The notes beneath the pieces were generated by a model, which had not been told where the DNA came from, made no database searches, and saw nothing but the letters and a program-made list of their open reading frames with translations. From positions 62,001 to 126,000 of IMG/VR virus record IMGVR_UViG_3300025131_000007: a DNA stretch of 64,000 bases; one strand, given 5' to 3'. Shown here one piece after another: positions 24,150-33,298 of this stretch (the stretch's first letter is position 1; every line of letters starts with the position of its first letter). The translations under genes were made by a program, and so were the position numbers. This stretch comes from a virus.

Positions 24150-27100
24150 ATGACAAACGCAACCGACAACTGGTTTAGAAAATTAAATGAAGAGCGATAC
24201 GACATGCTCACAGAAGCAAAGGTCGAAGACTTCAACTTACCCGATATTATTGTCGGAAAGGTTCGGGCTTATCTCCACGGCACATCCGAAAAGGGTCGCA
24301 TTTGGGCAGCAGAACAATGGAAAGAACAGCCGATGCCCGCAACTGAGGCTTGGAAAAATAAATTTGTTAACCCAACCATTGAGGAAATTGACAAACTTTT
24401 GGATGGACCCCCTGGGCATGAAAAATTGGGTGGTGACAAGTGGGAAGAGTTCAAAGATGACATAAGAAAAGTTGCTTTTATTAGCGATAACTTAGACAAA
24501 GCCCTCACATCTCAGACCGAAGGTGCGCAAGGAAGATTGAAGAAGTCTATCAACAAAGCCGAGAAAGCGTTGAAGCGCAACCCGTATATAAAATCTATCT
24601 TTACATCCGATGAGGAAATGAACGAGAGGCTGGGGGATATCTTCGGAAGAATGAAAGACTTCGCCTACAATACTATGTGGACTGGGTTTTACGAAAACAG
24701 CCGCAATATCTTCACATACTTGAATGACGACCCGAGCAACTACGAATATTTCAAAGGCAAAGATGTTTGGGATCCGGTCGAGATCACTTATTATGACCGC
24801 ACAACAAGAAAGAAAGAAACAGCCGACTTCCAAGACTTGGATACTTATGCCGAATATCTTCTTCAGAACATAGAAGATGAACAAATGATCATCCATACGT
24901 TTGAGGATGGCTCCTATTGGTATGACTTAGACACTCGCCGCTGCTCTGTTGAGGGGCAAAGGATGGGTCACTGCGGCGCCGCCGATGAGGGAACAATGTG
25001 GTCTCTTCGATATATGCCAAAAGGAAGAAAGTGGTCTTCATCTCTGGTTACCATCGAATATGATCAAGATACTGAAACCGTACACCAAATTAAAGGTCGC
25101 GACAACAACGCTCCCCACAAAGGAACTTGGCCACACATTGTATGGTTCATTGATGAAATGGATGTTGAATATATTGCTGAAAGGGGACAGCACTCGGATG
25201 ATCATGAGGGCTTTGAGAAGCTAAGGGAGTATCTTGAAGAGAACACTAATGCAACATTTCGAGATAGCACAGAAGAACAAGCCGAGCAGCTTGAAGAGGA
25301 TCTCCGCGAAATAGAGCGTTCTGTAAACGGTAGGCTTGATCACGGCGGGGTGGATGGCGCCGACAGCGTAGACTACGACGGCGATCACATTTACTATTAC
25401 GCCACGGCTGGAATGACTTATGTTATCCCATTGTTGGGCTGGGAAGGGTTTCAGAGAGGCCCGGAGAACAAATCCTATGTAGCGCGTGGTGAAAATGCGG
25501 TTGGTTTCCGACCTATGCCTTACGACGACGACTTCTACAATTGGAAAGATATAATTCCCAACTATCCTGAAGAAATTGAATGGGATCTCGACGATACCGG
25601 CGGCGCTGTGGAATTGCGAGTGGACGTAACGTGGAGATGCGAAGATTGTAGCGATGCTAGCGACTTTCAATATTTTGCTGACGACTTCGAAACCAGTGTA
25701 GATAATTATTATGATGACACCGTTAATCAGATAACAAAGCTCTTAGCACGAAAAGGCATAATAAATCCCTCTGGTTGGACAACCACAGCAAGGGAGTTAT
25801 CCGATTTGGATCAGCAACTCCAAAACTGGCAAACAGATCTCGACCTTGACGACCTTTCTGACACCATTCGCTTCTGGCTGCACGAAGGAGACAACGATGA
25901 AGTTATAGAGTCTGGGGTGTCTATCCCCTCAGAATATATTACAAGATCCGGTATCCGCGCACAAGATGTCAACCAGATGATTCGCCAAGTGTTCGGGGGA
26001 ACTCATTATGGGGGCATCGAAGTGCGAGCGTCTTCCCTATTTATGGACAGCGTTTTCAACGCCCTCAAGGAGATGGATCGAGAAGCAAACCTCGCAGCCC
26101 AACAACAAACCAGACTTCCAGGTATTCCAGCAGAATACTTCCGCAATATGGTGCAACCTATCAAGCTTTCTGATGATATGGAAGTTTTTCTTAGTGGGTT
26201 CAGACAAAAAGAAACCCTCAGCACCAGCAACCGGTTTGCTCCAATCGAGCTATCATATCGTATCGTTATAGAAATGGACGAAGATGTTTCAAAAGAGAAC
26301 TTGGAAGCAGCGATGAACTTCATGAAGCAAATGGATTCTGACAACAATGTTGAGAAAGTAAAGACTGCTATTAATCAAGTTATACAGGCGCGCCTTCAAA
26401 ATTCAGTTCAACAACAAAATAAAACATATAAAGAAATAGAAGACGGAACCGTTGCGAAGAAATATATTGGACAGATCGTAGACACATACAGCGGCCAGAC
26501 CCACCCATCAGCACAGTCGCGAGTGGAATTTGCAAGGTGGGCAGCAGAAAATATAAAAGATATGAATTCGGTGGAGATATATGTTCTTACACAACTCTAC
26601 CTCAAAGACGTTGCTGGAGGTGGCTGGATCGACTTCAATGCTCAAGAGGATCGTTTCCCACCCTCTTGGGTTCCTCGCGTGAGAACAGAACTGGAAAAAA
26701 GAGGGCACCCTGAGCCCCGCTCCTATCAAGCTGGAGTGCGCGAGTCTATTGAAGACCAAATCATTCGTATTGATAGGCAACTTGCGGAAAGAAAGACAGA
26801 CTTGAGAATTTATCGCGTATATGTTACGGCGGTGGTTTACCCAGAGATAGCTACGGATAAAGAAATTCAAGATCAAATTCGCGGTATTCGGGGAGTGACA
26901 ACGGTTGATCCGATGGCGGTGACTCGAAAGAAGCTGACACCCACATCTTATCGTATTAAATTGGCTATTAAGTTTGAACTCTTGGGGCAATTAAATAGAG
27001 ATGCATATATTCAGAAAAGGCTTCTTCCGCATATGCGAAAAATTAAGGCTCTTGGAACAGTATCGCATCAGCCGAATGTGGAATTGGTGAGCGGCGGTGA

Positions 27101-27560
27101 CCCAACGGATATTACCGAAACTAAAATAATGAAAGAATATTATGGAGATGGGAGTATTGGTGGTTTCGGAGGTATGGGAGCAAATCTCGGCGCGTTACGC
27201 CATCCCACGGGGCAGATGGTCACGCCACGACCCGCACTTCAAACTATCATTGACGATTGGGCACAAGGCGGGGTGCAACTTTATGATTCTCCCGTCAATA
27301 CTCACGATATGCGATACACAGTTATGATGCCAGTAGAGGAATTGTGGTCACTAGCTGCCACGCATTATCGGGGAGCGGCAATGGATTTTGATGGAAGGTA
27401 TCGCCATTTCATTAAAGATGGGCCCACTAATCCAGTTTATTTGGCGATTGGAAAAAATGGGAGAGCAAAAATTACAGGCAACGAAGACGTGGTGTGGTTT
27501 GCGAAAAAGTCGGGGCTTGAAGAGGTGCCAGTTTTCTTAAGCTATCAACGACAGGTATAG
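24150..27560 (+). CDS. Giant PcfJ-like protein, candidate head-internal protein
   Basis: The 1136-residue protein is soluble and highly charged. Its start, TDNWFRKLNEERYDMLTE, resembles the NWxxFIxE starts seen at 53474, 59779 and 28961. The block EGQRMGHCGAADE, then a strand (LVTIEYDQDTETVHQIKGRDNNAP), is the layout of PcfJ-type domains: a hydrophobic-HC motif, then a T-x-E strand and Q-x-x-G-x-x-N. The C-terminal third has strand-rich repeats and a Gly-rich segment (GSIGGFGGMGANLG). The start at 24150 follows GAGG. PcfJ itself comes from a conjugative plasmid and has no settled function. A giant protein of similar style is encoded at 59779. Confidence 0.7.
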   Translation: MTNATDNWFRKLNEERYDMLTEAKVEDFNLPDIIVGKVRAYLHGTSEKGRIWAAEQWKEQPMPATEAWKNKFVNPTIEEIDKLLDGPPGHEKLGGDKWEEFKDDIRKVAFISDNLDKALTSQTEGAQGRLKKSINKAEKALKRNPYIKSIFTSDEEMNERLGDIFGRMKDFAYNTMWTGFYENSRNIFTYLNDDPSNYEYFKGKDVWDPVEITYYDRTTRKKETADFQDLDTYAEYLLQNIEDEQMIIHTFEDGSYWYDLDTRRCSVEGQRMGHCGAADEGTMWSLRYMPKGRKWSSSLVTIEYDQDTETVHQIKGRDNNAPHKGTWPHIVWFIDEMDVEYIAERGQHSDDHEGFEKLREYLEENTNATFRDSTEEQAEQLEEDLREIERSVNGRLDHGGVDGADSVDYDGDHIYYYATAGMTYVIPLLGWEGFQRGPENKSYVARGENAVGFRPMPYDDDFYNWKDIIPNYPEEIEWDLDDTGGAVELRVDVTWRCEDCSDASDFQYFADDFETSVDNYYDDTVNQITKLLARKGIINPSGWTTTARELSDLDQQLQNWQTDLDLDDLSDTIRFWLHEGDNDEVIESGVSIPSEYITRSGIRAQDVNQMIRQVFGGTHYGGIEVRASSLFMDSVFNALKEMDREANLAAQQQTRLPGIPAEYFRNMVQPIKLSDDMEVFLSGFRQKETLSTSNRFAPIELSYRIVIEMDEDVSKENLEAAMNFMKQMDSDNNVEKVKTAINQVIQARLQNSVQQQNKTYKEIEDGTVAKKYIGQIVDTYSGQTHPSAQSRVEFARWAAENIKDMNSVEIYVLTQLYLKDVAGGGWIDFNAQEDRFPPSWVPRVRTELEKRGHPEPRSYQAGVRESIEDQIIRIDRQLAERKTDLRIYRVYVTAVVYPEIATDKEIQDQIRGIRGVTTVDPMAVTRKKLTPTSYRIKLAIKFELLGQLNRDAYIQKRLLPHMRKIKALGTVSHQPNVELVSGGDPTDITETKIMKEYYGDGSIGGFGGMGANLGALRHPTGQMVTPRPALQTIIDDWAQGGVQLYDSPVNTHDMRYTVMMPVEELWSLAATHYRGAAMDFDGRYRHFIKDGPTNPVYLAIGKNGRAKITGNEDVVWFAKKSGLEEVPVFLSYQRQV

Positions 27561-27567
27561 GTATGAC

Positions 27568-28440
27568 ATGAGAAAAATTCTGAAAGAGGCACTGCGAATG
27601 GTATTTTTGATGGCGTTTGCGTTCATTGCGACCAGCGCAACTCTTCTTTCAGTTCGTCAAAGCCAGGAGATTCCTCTTTATGAAGAAATTTCTCACCCTA
27701 ACAACGTTAACCCTTTGGTGCAGATTGCAGACACTAGAGCTATTCATCGATCGCGTAATAGTGCCCTTCGGGTTATTTCCCTCTCTACGCGCCTAGGCGG
27801 CATGTCAACCTCATCGGGAACCTATATTAAGTTTGAGGATAAGTTTTATATTTTAACAGTAGCTCATGGAATTATTGGAGGCTGTGAGGGCACATCATTT
27901 ATGACGGAAAAAGGATTATATCACTGTAAGCGGGTTATTGCCGTTAATGATTTGGTCGATTATGCCATTATTGAAGTTGATGAGATAGTAGAACGACATG
28001 CGGTTTCTATTCCTCGCCATCTTCCACGCGGGCATCAATGGAAAAAGGATTTTTCGATCATGACGCGCACTTACTATACCGGCTTTCCTAACGCAATGGG
28101 CCCTTTCACGCTTGACGGTAAAGTAATTGGATATAATGAAAATGATTTTGTATATATCAAATCTTATGGCTGGTCGGGATGTTCTGGTGCGGGCATCTTT
28201 ACTCAAAGCGGTAGATTGGTGGCATACGTGCTGGCATTGACCGTTGGTCAAACTCAATATGGCTTTAACGTAGCCGAGGACATAATTATAGCTGTTCCAT
28301 TGTTCAAAATTAATTGGGCACATGCAATAAAAATAGCGAAGGAGAAACAAGACGATGAAAAAGAAAACAGATCACCCCCTGAATCGAAATTATCAGACAG
28401 TGCTGAGTCAGATTCAGGTGTTAGATACCCAAATCCGTAA
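27568..28440 (+). CDS. Membrane-anchored or secreted trypsin-like serine protease
   Basis: The 290 residues begin with a hydrophobic segment (MVFLMAFAFIATSATLL) that can be a signal anchor. The S1-type triad is visible: H100 in TVAHGI, D131 in LVDYAII, S206 in GCSGAG. The C-terminal 30 residues are Glu/Ser/Pro-rich. It would act outside the cytoplasm or on the periplasmic face of the inner membrane. A second such protease lies at 58543. The last 86 bp also encode the start of the next gene in another frame. Confidence 0.85.
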   Translation: MRKILKEALRMVFLMAFAFIATSATLLSVRQSQEIPLYEEISHPNNVNPLVQIADTRAIHRSRNSALRVISLSTRLGGMSTSSGTYIKFEDKFYILTVAHGIIGGCEGTSFMTEKGLYHCKRVIAVNDLVDYAIIEVDEIVERHAVSIPRHLPRGHQWKKDFSIMTRTYYTGFPNAMGPFTLDGKVIGYNENDFVYIKSYGWSGCSGAGIFTQSGRLVAYVLALTVGQTQYGFNVAEDIIIAVPLFKINWAHAIKIAKEKQDDEKENRSPPESKLSDSAESDSGVRYPNP

Positions 28441-28615
28441 ACTTTCTACCCAAATTCAACAGGTTAAGCAAGATTTGCAACGCAACACGATGGAAGAAGC
28501 GATCGTGGAGGAAGTGTGTTTGGATGAAATTGAGGCAAATAAGGCTGCACTAGAAGCAATGCGCGGTATTTGTTTGGAAGCCATGTTAGACACTGATCCC
28601 CAAGGAGAGGCGTAA
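28355..28615 (+). CDS. Small coiled-coil protein
   Basis: An 86-residue protein with one long heptad-rich helix (VLSQIQVLDTQIRKLSTQ onward). It overlaps the end of the protease gene by 86 bp, and GGAG precedes the ATG. Its stop overlaps the next start. Function unknown. Confidence 0.65.
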   Translation: MKKKTDHPLNRNYQTVLSQIQVLDTQIRKLSTQIQQVKQDLQRNTMEEAIVEEVCLDEIEANKAALEAMRGICLEAMLDTDPQGEA

Positions 28616-28956
28616 TGCCAAATGACACAAAAGAGACAGAATTGTTAACCATAGAGCCCGAGGATCTTAAGCCTAAAAAGCCGAGCAATCGTGCACCCGA
28701 AGGCATTCGGAGTTTTACAGTGTGCCGACAGAACGATGAAAGCGGCATATCGGGAGAAGGTATAGTCATTGAAGGAGTAATGTTTGCCACCGGTCACACG
28801 GTCATTCACTGGCTTACGCCCGCTCCCCGAGGAAGTATTGCGTTTTTTGATGCTTATGATGATTTTATTAAAATTCATGTAACTTCTCATCCCACAAATA
28901 ATACAATTCTTACCTTTGATGATGGTGAGCAGACTATTTATGAAGGAGGGAAATAA
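28615..28956 (+). CDS. Unknown conserved-looking phage protein
   Basis: The 113 residues have a disordered N-terminus and a strand-rich block (GIVIEGVMFATGHTVIHWL, GSIAFFDAYDDFIKIHV) that looks like a small beta domain found in other phages. The role is unknown. GGAGAGG precedes the ATG, which overlaps the previous stop. Confidence 0.6.
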   Translation: MPNDTKETELLTIEPEDLKPKKPSNRAPEGIRSFTVCRQNDESGISGEGIVIEGVMFATGHTVIHWLTPAPRGSIAFFDAYDDFIKIHVTSHPTNNTILTFDDGEQTIYEGGK

Positions 28957-28960
28957 AATA

Positions 28961-29884
28961 ATGCGTAAGTGGTGGGAATTTATCGAAGAAACTAGAGACA
29001 ACCCTCGCAAACGTAGTTCGGGGAAAGGTACCGAACAATCGTTGAAATGGTTTTTGGATACAGGAAGTCAGAAAAAAGGTGGCTATCCTAAAAAACGTGA
29101 GCCTAATTTTAGTAAGAAGAAGTTTAATGATATCTCTGCGCCCCTCGAGCCCGCCGGCGGGCTCGAGGAAGAAGTGGATCCAGATTCCTTTCAGGCACAA
29201 ACGACTCTTGAGCCTTCTATTTGGCTTAACTCAGAAGAGCTTCAGCCCGATATTCGCGATCGCTTAATTCAAATTGCGTTTGATTTTATGGAGAGCTTAG
29301 AGGTGAATGCCACACTGGCAGACATTCGACTAACGGGATCCTTGGCCAATTACAATTGGTCAGAATATTCTGATTTGGATTTGCATTTGGTGGTAGATTT
29401 TGCTGAGATGAACAGCGACGAAGTGTTAGTGAAGAAGTTTTTCGATGCTTCCCGCATGAGGTGGAACGATCGCCATGATATTAAAATTTATGGCTATGAG
29501 GTGGAAATTTATGTTGAGGATGCGGATGAAGAACACCGTTCGTCGGGCGTTTTTTCTGTCTTAAAAGATGAATGGTTGGAAGAACCCGATCCGGATGGGG
29601 TTAAGGATGCCTGGACCACTCTTGCACGAAAAAAGAGCGATGATATCTTAACACAAATTAACTTGATTCACTCTTTTTTGCCGGCGCGCCCCAAGGCTGC
29701 CTTGCGTAGTGTGAAACGATTGAAAAGAAAAATTAGTTTAATGCGCCGCGTGGGATTGGAAAGCAAAGACCAGGAGCACTCCCTGGAAAATGTAATATTT
29801 AAGATTTTACGTCGTGAAGGAGCGTTGGATTTGTTGAGTCAACTTAAAGATCAAGCTTATGACGCGGCATTTAGTATAGGATGA
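28961..29884 (+). CDS. Nucleotidyltransferase-fold protein, candidate head-internal protein
   Basis: The 307 residues contain LTGSLANYNWSEYSDLDLHL, the G-S-x10-D-x-D motif of the Pol-beta nucleotidyltransferase superfamily; a third acidic residue could lie in YEVEIYVED. The N-terminus, RKWWEFIEETRD, matches the WxxFIxE pattern of other candidate internal proteins here, and a Lys/Gly-rich linker follows. The C-terminal part is helical. It may transfer a nucleotide to an RNA, protein or antibiotic-like substrate; the target is unknown. A perfect 26-bp palindrome lies in the linker coding region. The start follows GGAGGG. Confidence 0.75.
   Translation: MRKWWEFIEETRDNPRKRSSGKGTEQSLKWFLDTGSQKKGGYPKKREPNFSKKKFNDISAPLEPAGGLEEEVDPDSFQAQTTLEPSIWLNSEELQPDIRDRLIQIAFDFMESLEVNATLADIRLTGSLANYNWSEYSDLDLHLVVDFAEMNSDEVLVKKFFDASRMRWNDRHDIKIYGYEVEIYVEDADEEHRSSGVFSVLKDEWLEEPDPDGVKDAWTTLARKKSDDILTQINLIHSFLPARPKAALRSVKRLKRKISLMRRVGLESKDQEHSLENVIFKILRREGALDLLSQLKDQAYDAAFSIG
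29143..29168. repeat. Perfect 26-bp GC-rich palindrome inside the nucleotidyltransferase gene
   Basis: The half-site CCTCGAGCCCGCC is followed directly by its reverse complement, GGCGGGCTCGAGG, with no spacer. It encodes PLEPAGGLEE and is much richer in GC than the region around it. Confidence 0.9.
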
Positions 29885-29890
29885 GCCTAA

Positions 29891-30127
29891 ATGGAATTTG
29901 ATGAAATTACAGAGGAATCCAAAGTGTATCCCGGAGAATATTTGCTCTATACCCCTCGGATGGAGATCGTCTTGTGTGGTGCATATATGCCATCTAAAAA
30001 GAAGATTAAAGCATTGGCTTATGGAAAAATGATCGAAGATCACACTCATCATTTCCAGAAGATTAGGCTGAATCCGGAGGAACGAAAAGAGAGGTTGTCG
30101 ACCAGATGCAAGGGGTGCACCAAATAA
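29891..30127 (+). CDS. Small conserved-looking protein
   Basis: A 78-residue protein: YPGEYLLYTPRMEIVLCGAYMP then a lysine-rich turn and a helical, charged tail with CKGC at the end. Not recognised. It starts six bases after the previous gene. Confidence 0.6.
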   Translation: MEFDEITEESKVYPGEYLLYTPRMEIVLCGAYMPSKKKIKALAYGKMIEDHTHHFQKIRLNPEERKERLSTRCKGCTK

Positions 30128-30337
30128 ATGGGGCGCGTTGATACCATTGTTTTAATATGTAAAATTCAATTGGAACAATTGGCAGATAGAGAACGGAGAT
30201 TGCGGCGTGAGATTGAAGACGGAAAAATACAAATGGAATACTTGAAATTGCTGATGGATGAAATAAAATATGTCAATGTCATTGAATATTTAACATTGGA
30301 TAAAAGCGTTTTTGATGGAGACAGCGAGCACAAATGA
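30128..30337 (+). CDS. Small coiled-coil protein
   Basis: A 69-residue protein consisting mainly of one helix (LADRERRLRREIEDGKIQME). Starts directly after the previous stop. Not recognised. Confidence 0.55.
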   Translation: MGRVDTIVLICKIQLEQLADRERRLRREIEDGKIQMEYLKLLMDEIKYVNVIEYLTLDKSVFDGDSEHK

Positions 30338-30612
30338 AAAAAGGAAAACCCACAATTAGCCAATTTGATGTGGATGGGCCTTTCCTCCGGTCGAAGCAGA
30401 TTTTGTCTGCCTTTGGGGAATCCATGGCGTTCAGTGCAATTGTGCAAGCCACCGTCAAAGAGTTGGAGAAGTGTGAAGAGGAATTTGAGGCAGCTATTTT
30501 TATGGGCGACACAGAGCTAGCGCTCGAAAAGAAAAAAGAAAAGGAAGAAATTATGCGTTCTTTGACATTTGCTGCTTCTCTCCTGGAGAGTGACGACGGC
30601 ATCAGCGCATGA
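30334..30612 (+). CDS. Small helical protein
   Basis: A 92-residue protein, two helices with many Glu and Lys residues (VKELEKCEEEFEAAIFMG). Overlaps its neighbours by four bases at both ends, so translation is coupled. Not recognised. Confidence 0.6.
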   Translation: MKKGKPTISQFDVDGPFLRSKQILSAFGESMAFSAIVQATVKELEKCEEEFEAAIFMGDTELALEKKKEKEEIMRSLTFAASLLESDDGISA

Positions 30613-30872
30613 CCAAGATTTATATTTATTGTTTGTTCGATGCTTTTGATCGATTTTTGGGAGTGTATTCGTCTCTTAAAGCTGTTCATCGAGATGCGCT
30701 CAAACATTGTAATATCGGGAACACGCCCATTTATCTTATTAGCTTAAAAAAGCCGCAAAAGGCATCTTTGGTTGCAGTGCGGAACTTTTTTAAGGGCACC
30801 TGCGATGTGGTGCTTGAATATCGGAGCGATCGCGGCGGTGTCAAGGTATACAAAACTAAATTAAAAGAGTAA
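30609..30872 (+). CDS. Small basic protein
   Basis: An 87-residue protein with a first strand KIYIYCLFDAFDRFLGVYSS and basic remainder; it could be a small alpha-beta domain. Not recognised. Coupled to the previous gene by ATGA. Confidence 0.55.
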   Translation: MTKIYIYCLFDAFDRFLGVYSSLKAVHRDALKHCNIGNTPIYLISLKKPQKASLVAVRNFFKGTCDVVLEYRSDRGGVKVYKTKLKE

Positions 30873-30877
30873 TTAGG

Positions 30878-31138
30878 ATGTATGGTATTCCACATTCAGG
30901 CGATTTGGTTAAATGGATTTCAGATTGGCATGTGTACTCCGCCGATAGCTTGGGGGAGGTGCATGGCGAGGTACCAGTTTATTCTTTTGGGGTGGTTTTG
31001 GAGGCATATAATGATCGTAAAATTTTAGTGGTTTTTTCGCATGATATAGGAACGCGATATCTAATAAATTTGGAATTAGTGGATTGTGAAGTAGTGAGCA
31101 AATCGAAGGCGAGGAACATAGACAATGAAACAGATTAA
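30878..31138 (+). CDS. GDLV-family small protein
   Basis: First member of the expanded family in this window: SGDLVKW near the start, then FGVVLEAYND and RYLINLE. The family pattern is a G-D-L-V strand, a G-(I/V)-V-V strand, and a final L-E-V-I strand, consistent with a small SH3-like barrel. 86 residues; overlaps the next gene by 14 bp. Confidence 0.65.
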   Translation: MYGIPHSGDLVKWISDWHVYSADSLGEVHGEVPVYSFGVVLEAYNDRKILVVFSHDIGTRYLINLELVDCEVVSKSKARNIDNETD

Positions 31139-31511
31139 GAAGGGTAGTCTCGTATGTGCATTCCGTCGGTCATATCCGGGGGTGGGGCTTGTTATACATC
31201 GGGAGAGAGATTTAGTGTCTTATCTTAAAATAGATGTGGAGCTTTTGCACCGGCGCAAGGAGATTGAAAACTCCAAGGATTTGACGGGACGCGTAACGAT
31301 GGAGTGGTGGGGAGACATCGAAGAACAGATCACCAACAGCACCAATCAACAAGTGGCGAAGGAATTTTTGGCATACAATCATTACGGAAGAAAAAAGGTT
31401 CTTAAAAAAGACTTTTCTTATGTGAAGTGGATTAAAAAACCCTCCGAATTTGCGCAAATTATTCATGATAAGGAGGGGTGGATCCCCTCAGATTGGCTTA
31501 GAGTTGTGTAG
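31125..31511 (+). CDS. Long GDLV-family protein (KGSLV)
   Basis: The 128 residues start IKKGSLVCAFRRSYPGVGLVI, the family strand pair, but a 70-residue charged insert (HRRKEIENSKDLTGR onward) separates it from the ending WIPSDWLRVV, which takes the place of LEVI. GTAGTCTCG-type spacing within the previous gene gives a weak ribosome site. Confidence 0.6.
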   Translation: MKQIKKGSLVCAFRRSYPGVGLVIHRERDLVSYLKIDVELLHRRKEIENSKDLTGRVTMEWWGDIEEQITNSTNQQVAKEFLAYNHYGRKKVLKKDFSYVKWIKKPSEFAQIIHDKEGWIPSDWLRVV

Positions 31512-31536
31512 CGTAATGACTTCTTTAGGAAATACT

Positions 31537-31547
31537 CATACTTATTA
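31537..31547 (+). promoter_or_regulatory. CATACTTATTA putative late promoter element
   Basis: CATACTTATTA 16 bp upstream of the start at 31564. Variant of the CTA(T/C)TTAT motif. Confidence 0.4.
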
Positions 31548-31563
31548 GTGTTGGAATATAGTT

Positions 31564-32208
31564 ATGGAACTGCTTTATGAAATTCAGGCCGCGCTCGATC
31601 GCCCCATTTGTTCGGGGTGGGATCGTGCATTTCTTGAATCTATTGCATTCCAGTTAGATAAGGGAAAAGTGCTAACGGGTCGACAAAAAACTATTCTTGG
31701 GAGAGTTTTGAGCCAAAACACCGCACAGGAAGAAGAAAATTTGCAAGCGTGGAAGGAGAAGTATTTTGCAGAATATTATTCGATTGCCCGTCAAGTTGCT
31801 TATTATCATCTGCGACAACCCTACTATGCGGAAATGGCGAAAGATATCTTAACAGGAAAAGTGCCCAGGCGCAAGCGATTTATTAAAATGATAAACAACA
31901 AATATACTAAGAAGGTGTTGCGGGAGTATGCGAAAAGCCCTCGTTTTTTATTAGGAACATATGTTAAAATAAAAACTAATTTTGATCGCACTCGCATGTC
32001 ATTTGACAAATATGGTGAAGGGGATATTTTTCGCAGTTGGGAGTATAAAAGAAAGGCTTTTTTGAATTTTGTCTCAAAAGGAGGCATTATTTTGTCAGTT
32101 GACGATGAAATTCATTCCGCAGCTAAGGGTGCCACTCGCTATAAAATTTTAGCAATTGGAGCAACAATACCTTTTTATGTGGAAGAAAGATTTTTGAAGC
32201 GGGGATAA
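31564..32208 (+). CDS. Unknown protein, paralogue of the 48011 gene
   Basis: The 214 residues have an N-terminal helical unit (WDRAFLESIAFQLDKGKVLTGRQKTIL) that matches WDYGFCESLLEQARNDRSLSPRQLEIL in the 48011 protein. Both then have KxxNxKYxxKVL and a C-terminal strand domain (TYVKIKTNFDRTR). The C-terminal half may be SH3-like, related to the small GDLV proteins. Function unknown. Confidence 0.6.
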   Translation: MELLYEIQAALDRPICSGWDRAFLESIAFQLDKGKVLTGRQKTILGRVLSQNTAQEEENLQAWKEKYFAEYYSIARQVAYYHLRQPYYAEMAKDILTGKVPRRKRFIKMINNKYTKKVLREYAKSPRFLLGTYVKIKTNFDRTRMSFDKYGEGDIFRSWEYKRKAFLNFVSKGGIILSVDDEIHSAAKGATRYKILAIGATIPFYVEERFLKRG

Positions 32209-32211
32209 CCA

Positions 32212-32222
32212 CATACTTATTA
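32212..32222 (+). promoter_or_regulatory. CATACTTATTA element
   Basis: CATACTTATTA ends one base before the GTG start at 32224. If it is a promoter the transcript would begin inside the gene, so either the true start is further in or the element drives genes downstream. Confidence 0.3.
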
Positions 32223-32223
32223 T

Positions 32224-32481
32224 GTGAGTGATAAAACTACAACCCCACTTTTCCCCTTTGTCTTTCGACTGGGACATTTTGTTAAATGTTCTTATGATTA
32301 CACCTTAACGTGGTGGATCGAAGAGGGTAGCACAAGAGTTTTTTATGGGGTGGTTGTGGGTTGTCACCAAAAAGATATTTATTTTCCGTACGGCACTTTT
32401 TATGATATTTTATGCACCGATGGCCATCTCAGATATTTTGCTGAATGGGAAATAAAACATGTGAAAAAACCAGATAAATAA
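32224..32481 (+). CDS. GDLV-family protein (LGHFV variant)
   Basis: An 85-residue protein: FRLGHFVKCSYD, then RVFYGVVVGCHQ, then HLRYFAEWEIKHV, the three-strand family order with GHFV in place of GDLV. GTG start. Confidence 0.55.
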   Translation: MSDKTTTPLFPFVFRLGHFVKCSYDYTLTWWIEEGSTRVFYGVVVGCHQKDIYFPYGTFYDILCTDGHLRYFAEWEIKHVKKPDK

Positions 32482-32490
32482 AAAAAATCC

Positions 32491-32519
32491 TTGACATTTG
32501 GTGTACGTTAGGTTATATT
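32491..32519 (+). promoter_or_regulatory. Sigma-70-like promoter
   Basis: TTGACA (32491-32496), 17-bp spacer, TATATT (32514-32519). It shares TTGACATTTGGTGT with the helicase promoter at 406. Confidence 0.8.
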
Positions 32520-32569
32520 ATATATGAACGAAAGTTCATTATTATTCATACTTAGGAGAAAGAAAGTTT

Positions 32570-32746
32570 ATGAAAGTAGAAAAAGTAGAAGTTGAAAACT
32601 TAAAAAAACAAGTTCAAGATATGGGCATGCGCATAACCACTTTGGTGGATGAGGTGCGCACCTTACAACAGGATATAAGCCATTTCAAATCGCAAGTGGG
32701 GAAAGATATTACTACATTGGAAAATTTAGCTCGACGAATCAATTGA
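32570..32746 (+). CDS. Small coiled-coil peptide
   Basis: A 58-residue protein, almost entirely one charged heptad helix (VEVENLKKQVQDMGMRITTL onward). Strong promoter upstream and AGGAGAAAGAAAG before the ATG. The next gene starts in its stop (TGATG). Function unknown. Confidence 0.65.
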   Translation: MKVEKVEVENLKKQVQDMGMRITTLVDEVRTLQQDISHFKSQVGKDITTLENLARRIN

Positions 32747-33219
32747 TGACCCGAACTATAAAGGATATTCTGGGCACTCTTAATTTGTCGCGAACTGCCA
32801 CTGTATCTTTGAGGTGTTTAGAGAGAGAGGATGTGTTTCATTACACAGATGACTATCACGGTCATGTGTTGGAAAATACCGATGTGGTGAGCCAGTTGGC
32901 AGAACTACTGCTAGCATATCGAAATGATGTGTGGGCATATGGATCGAGTGTTTTGGAGGAATTTAGAGAAAATGGGTGGCTTCAGGAGTATGAAAGAGAT
33001 CATACTTTTAATGATTATTTGCGGGAAATCATCGCAGACAACTATTATGAAGTAGCAGCTATTGACTTTACCACTGAAAAATACGATCATAAGCGCGGAA
33101 GATGCACTATTGAGGCAGTCGTTGAGGTTCCACTGTGGCGCGTTCTCGATAATCCAGAAGCCATTGAAGGGTGGGAAGCATCTGTTAAAACCAGCGCTGG
33201 CACCTTAGTGTTAGGGTGA
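32746..33219 (+). CDS. Unknown protein
   Basis: A 157-residue alpha-beta protein: a strand pair near the start (ATVSLRCLERED), helices (VVSQLAELLLAYRND) and a C-terminal strand region (RCTIEAVVEVPLW). Coupled to the coiled-coil peptide. Not recognised. Confidence 0.6.
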   Translation: MTRTIKDILGTLNLSRTATVSLRCLEREDVFHYTDDYHGHVLENTDVVSQLAELLLAYRNDVWAYGSSVLEEFRENGWLQEYERDHTFNDYLREIIADNYYEVAAIDFTTEKYDHKRGRCTIEAVVEVPLWRVLDNPEAIEGWEASVKTSAGTLVLG

Positions 33220-33228
33220 AAGGGGGTC

Positions 33229-33257
33229 TTGGGAGATACATTGAATAAGGTTATATT
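33229..33257 (+). promoter_or_regulatory. Weak sigma-70-like promoter
   Basis: TTGGGA (33229-33234), 17-bp spacer, TATATT (33252-33257) preceded by AAGGT as in the other sites. The -35 box is poor. Confidence 0.5.
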
Positions 33258-33298
33258 GTGTATGGGAATATAATTTAATAACCAATAAGGAAAGAAAC

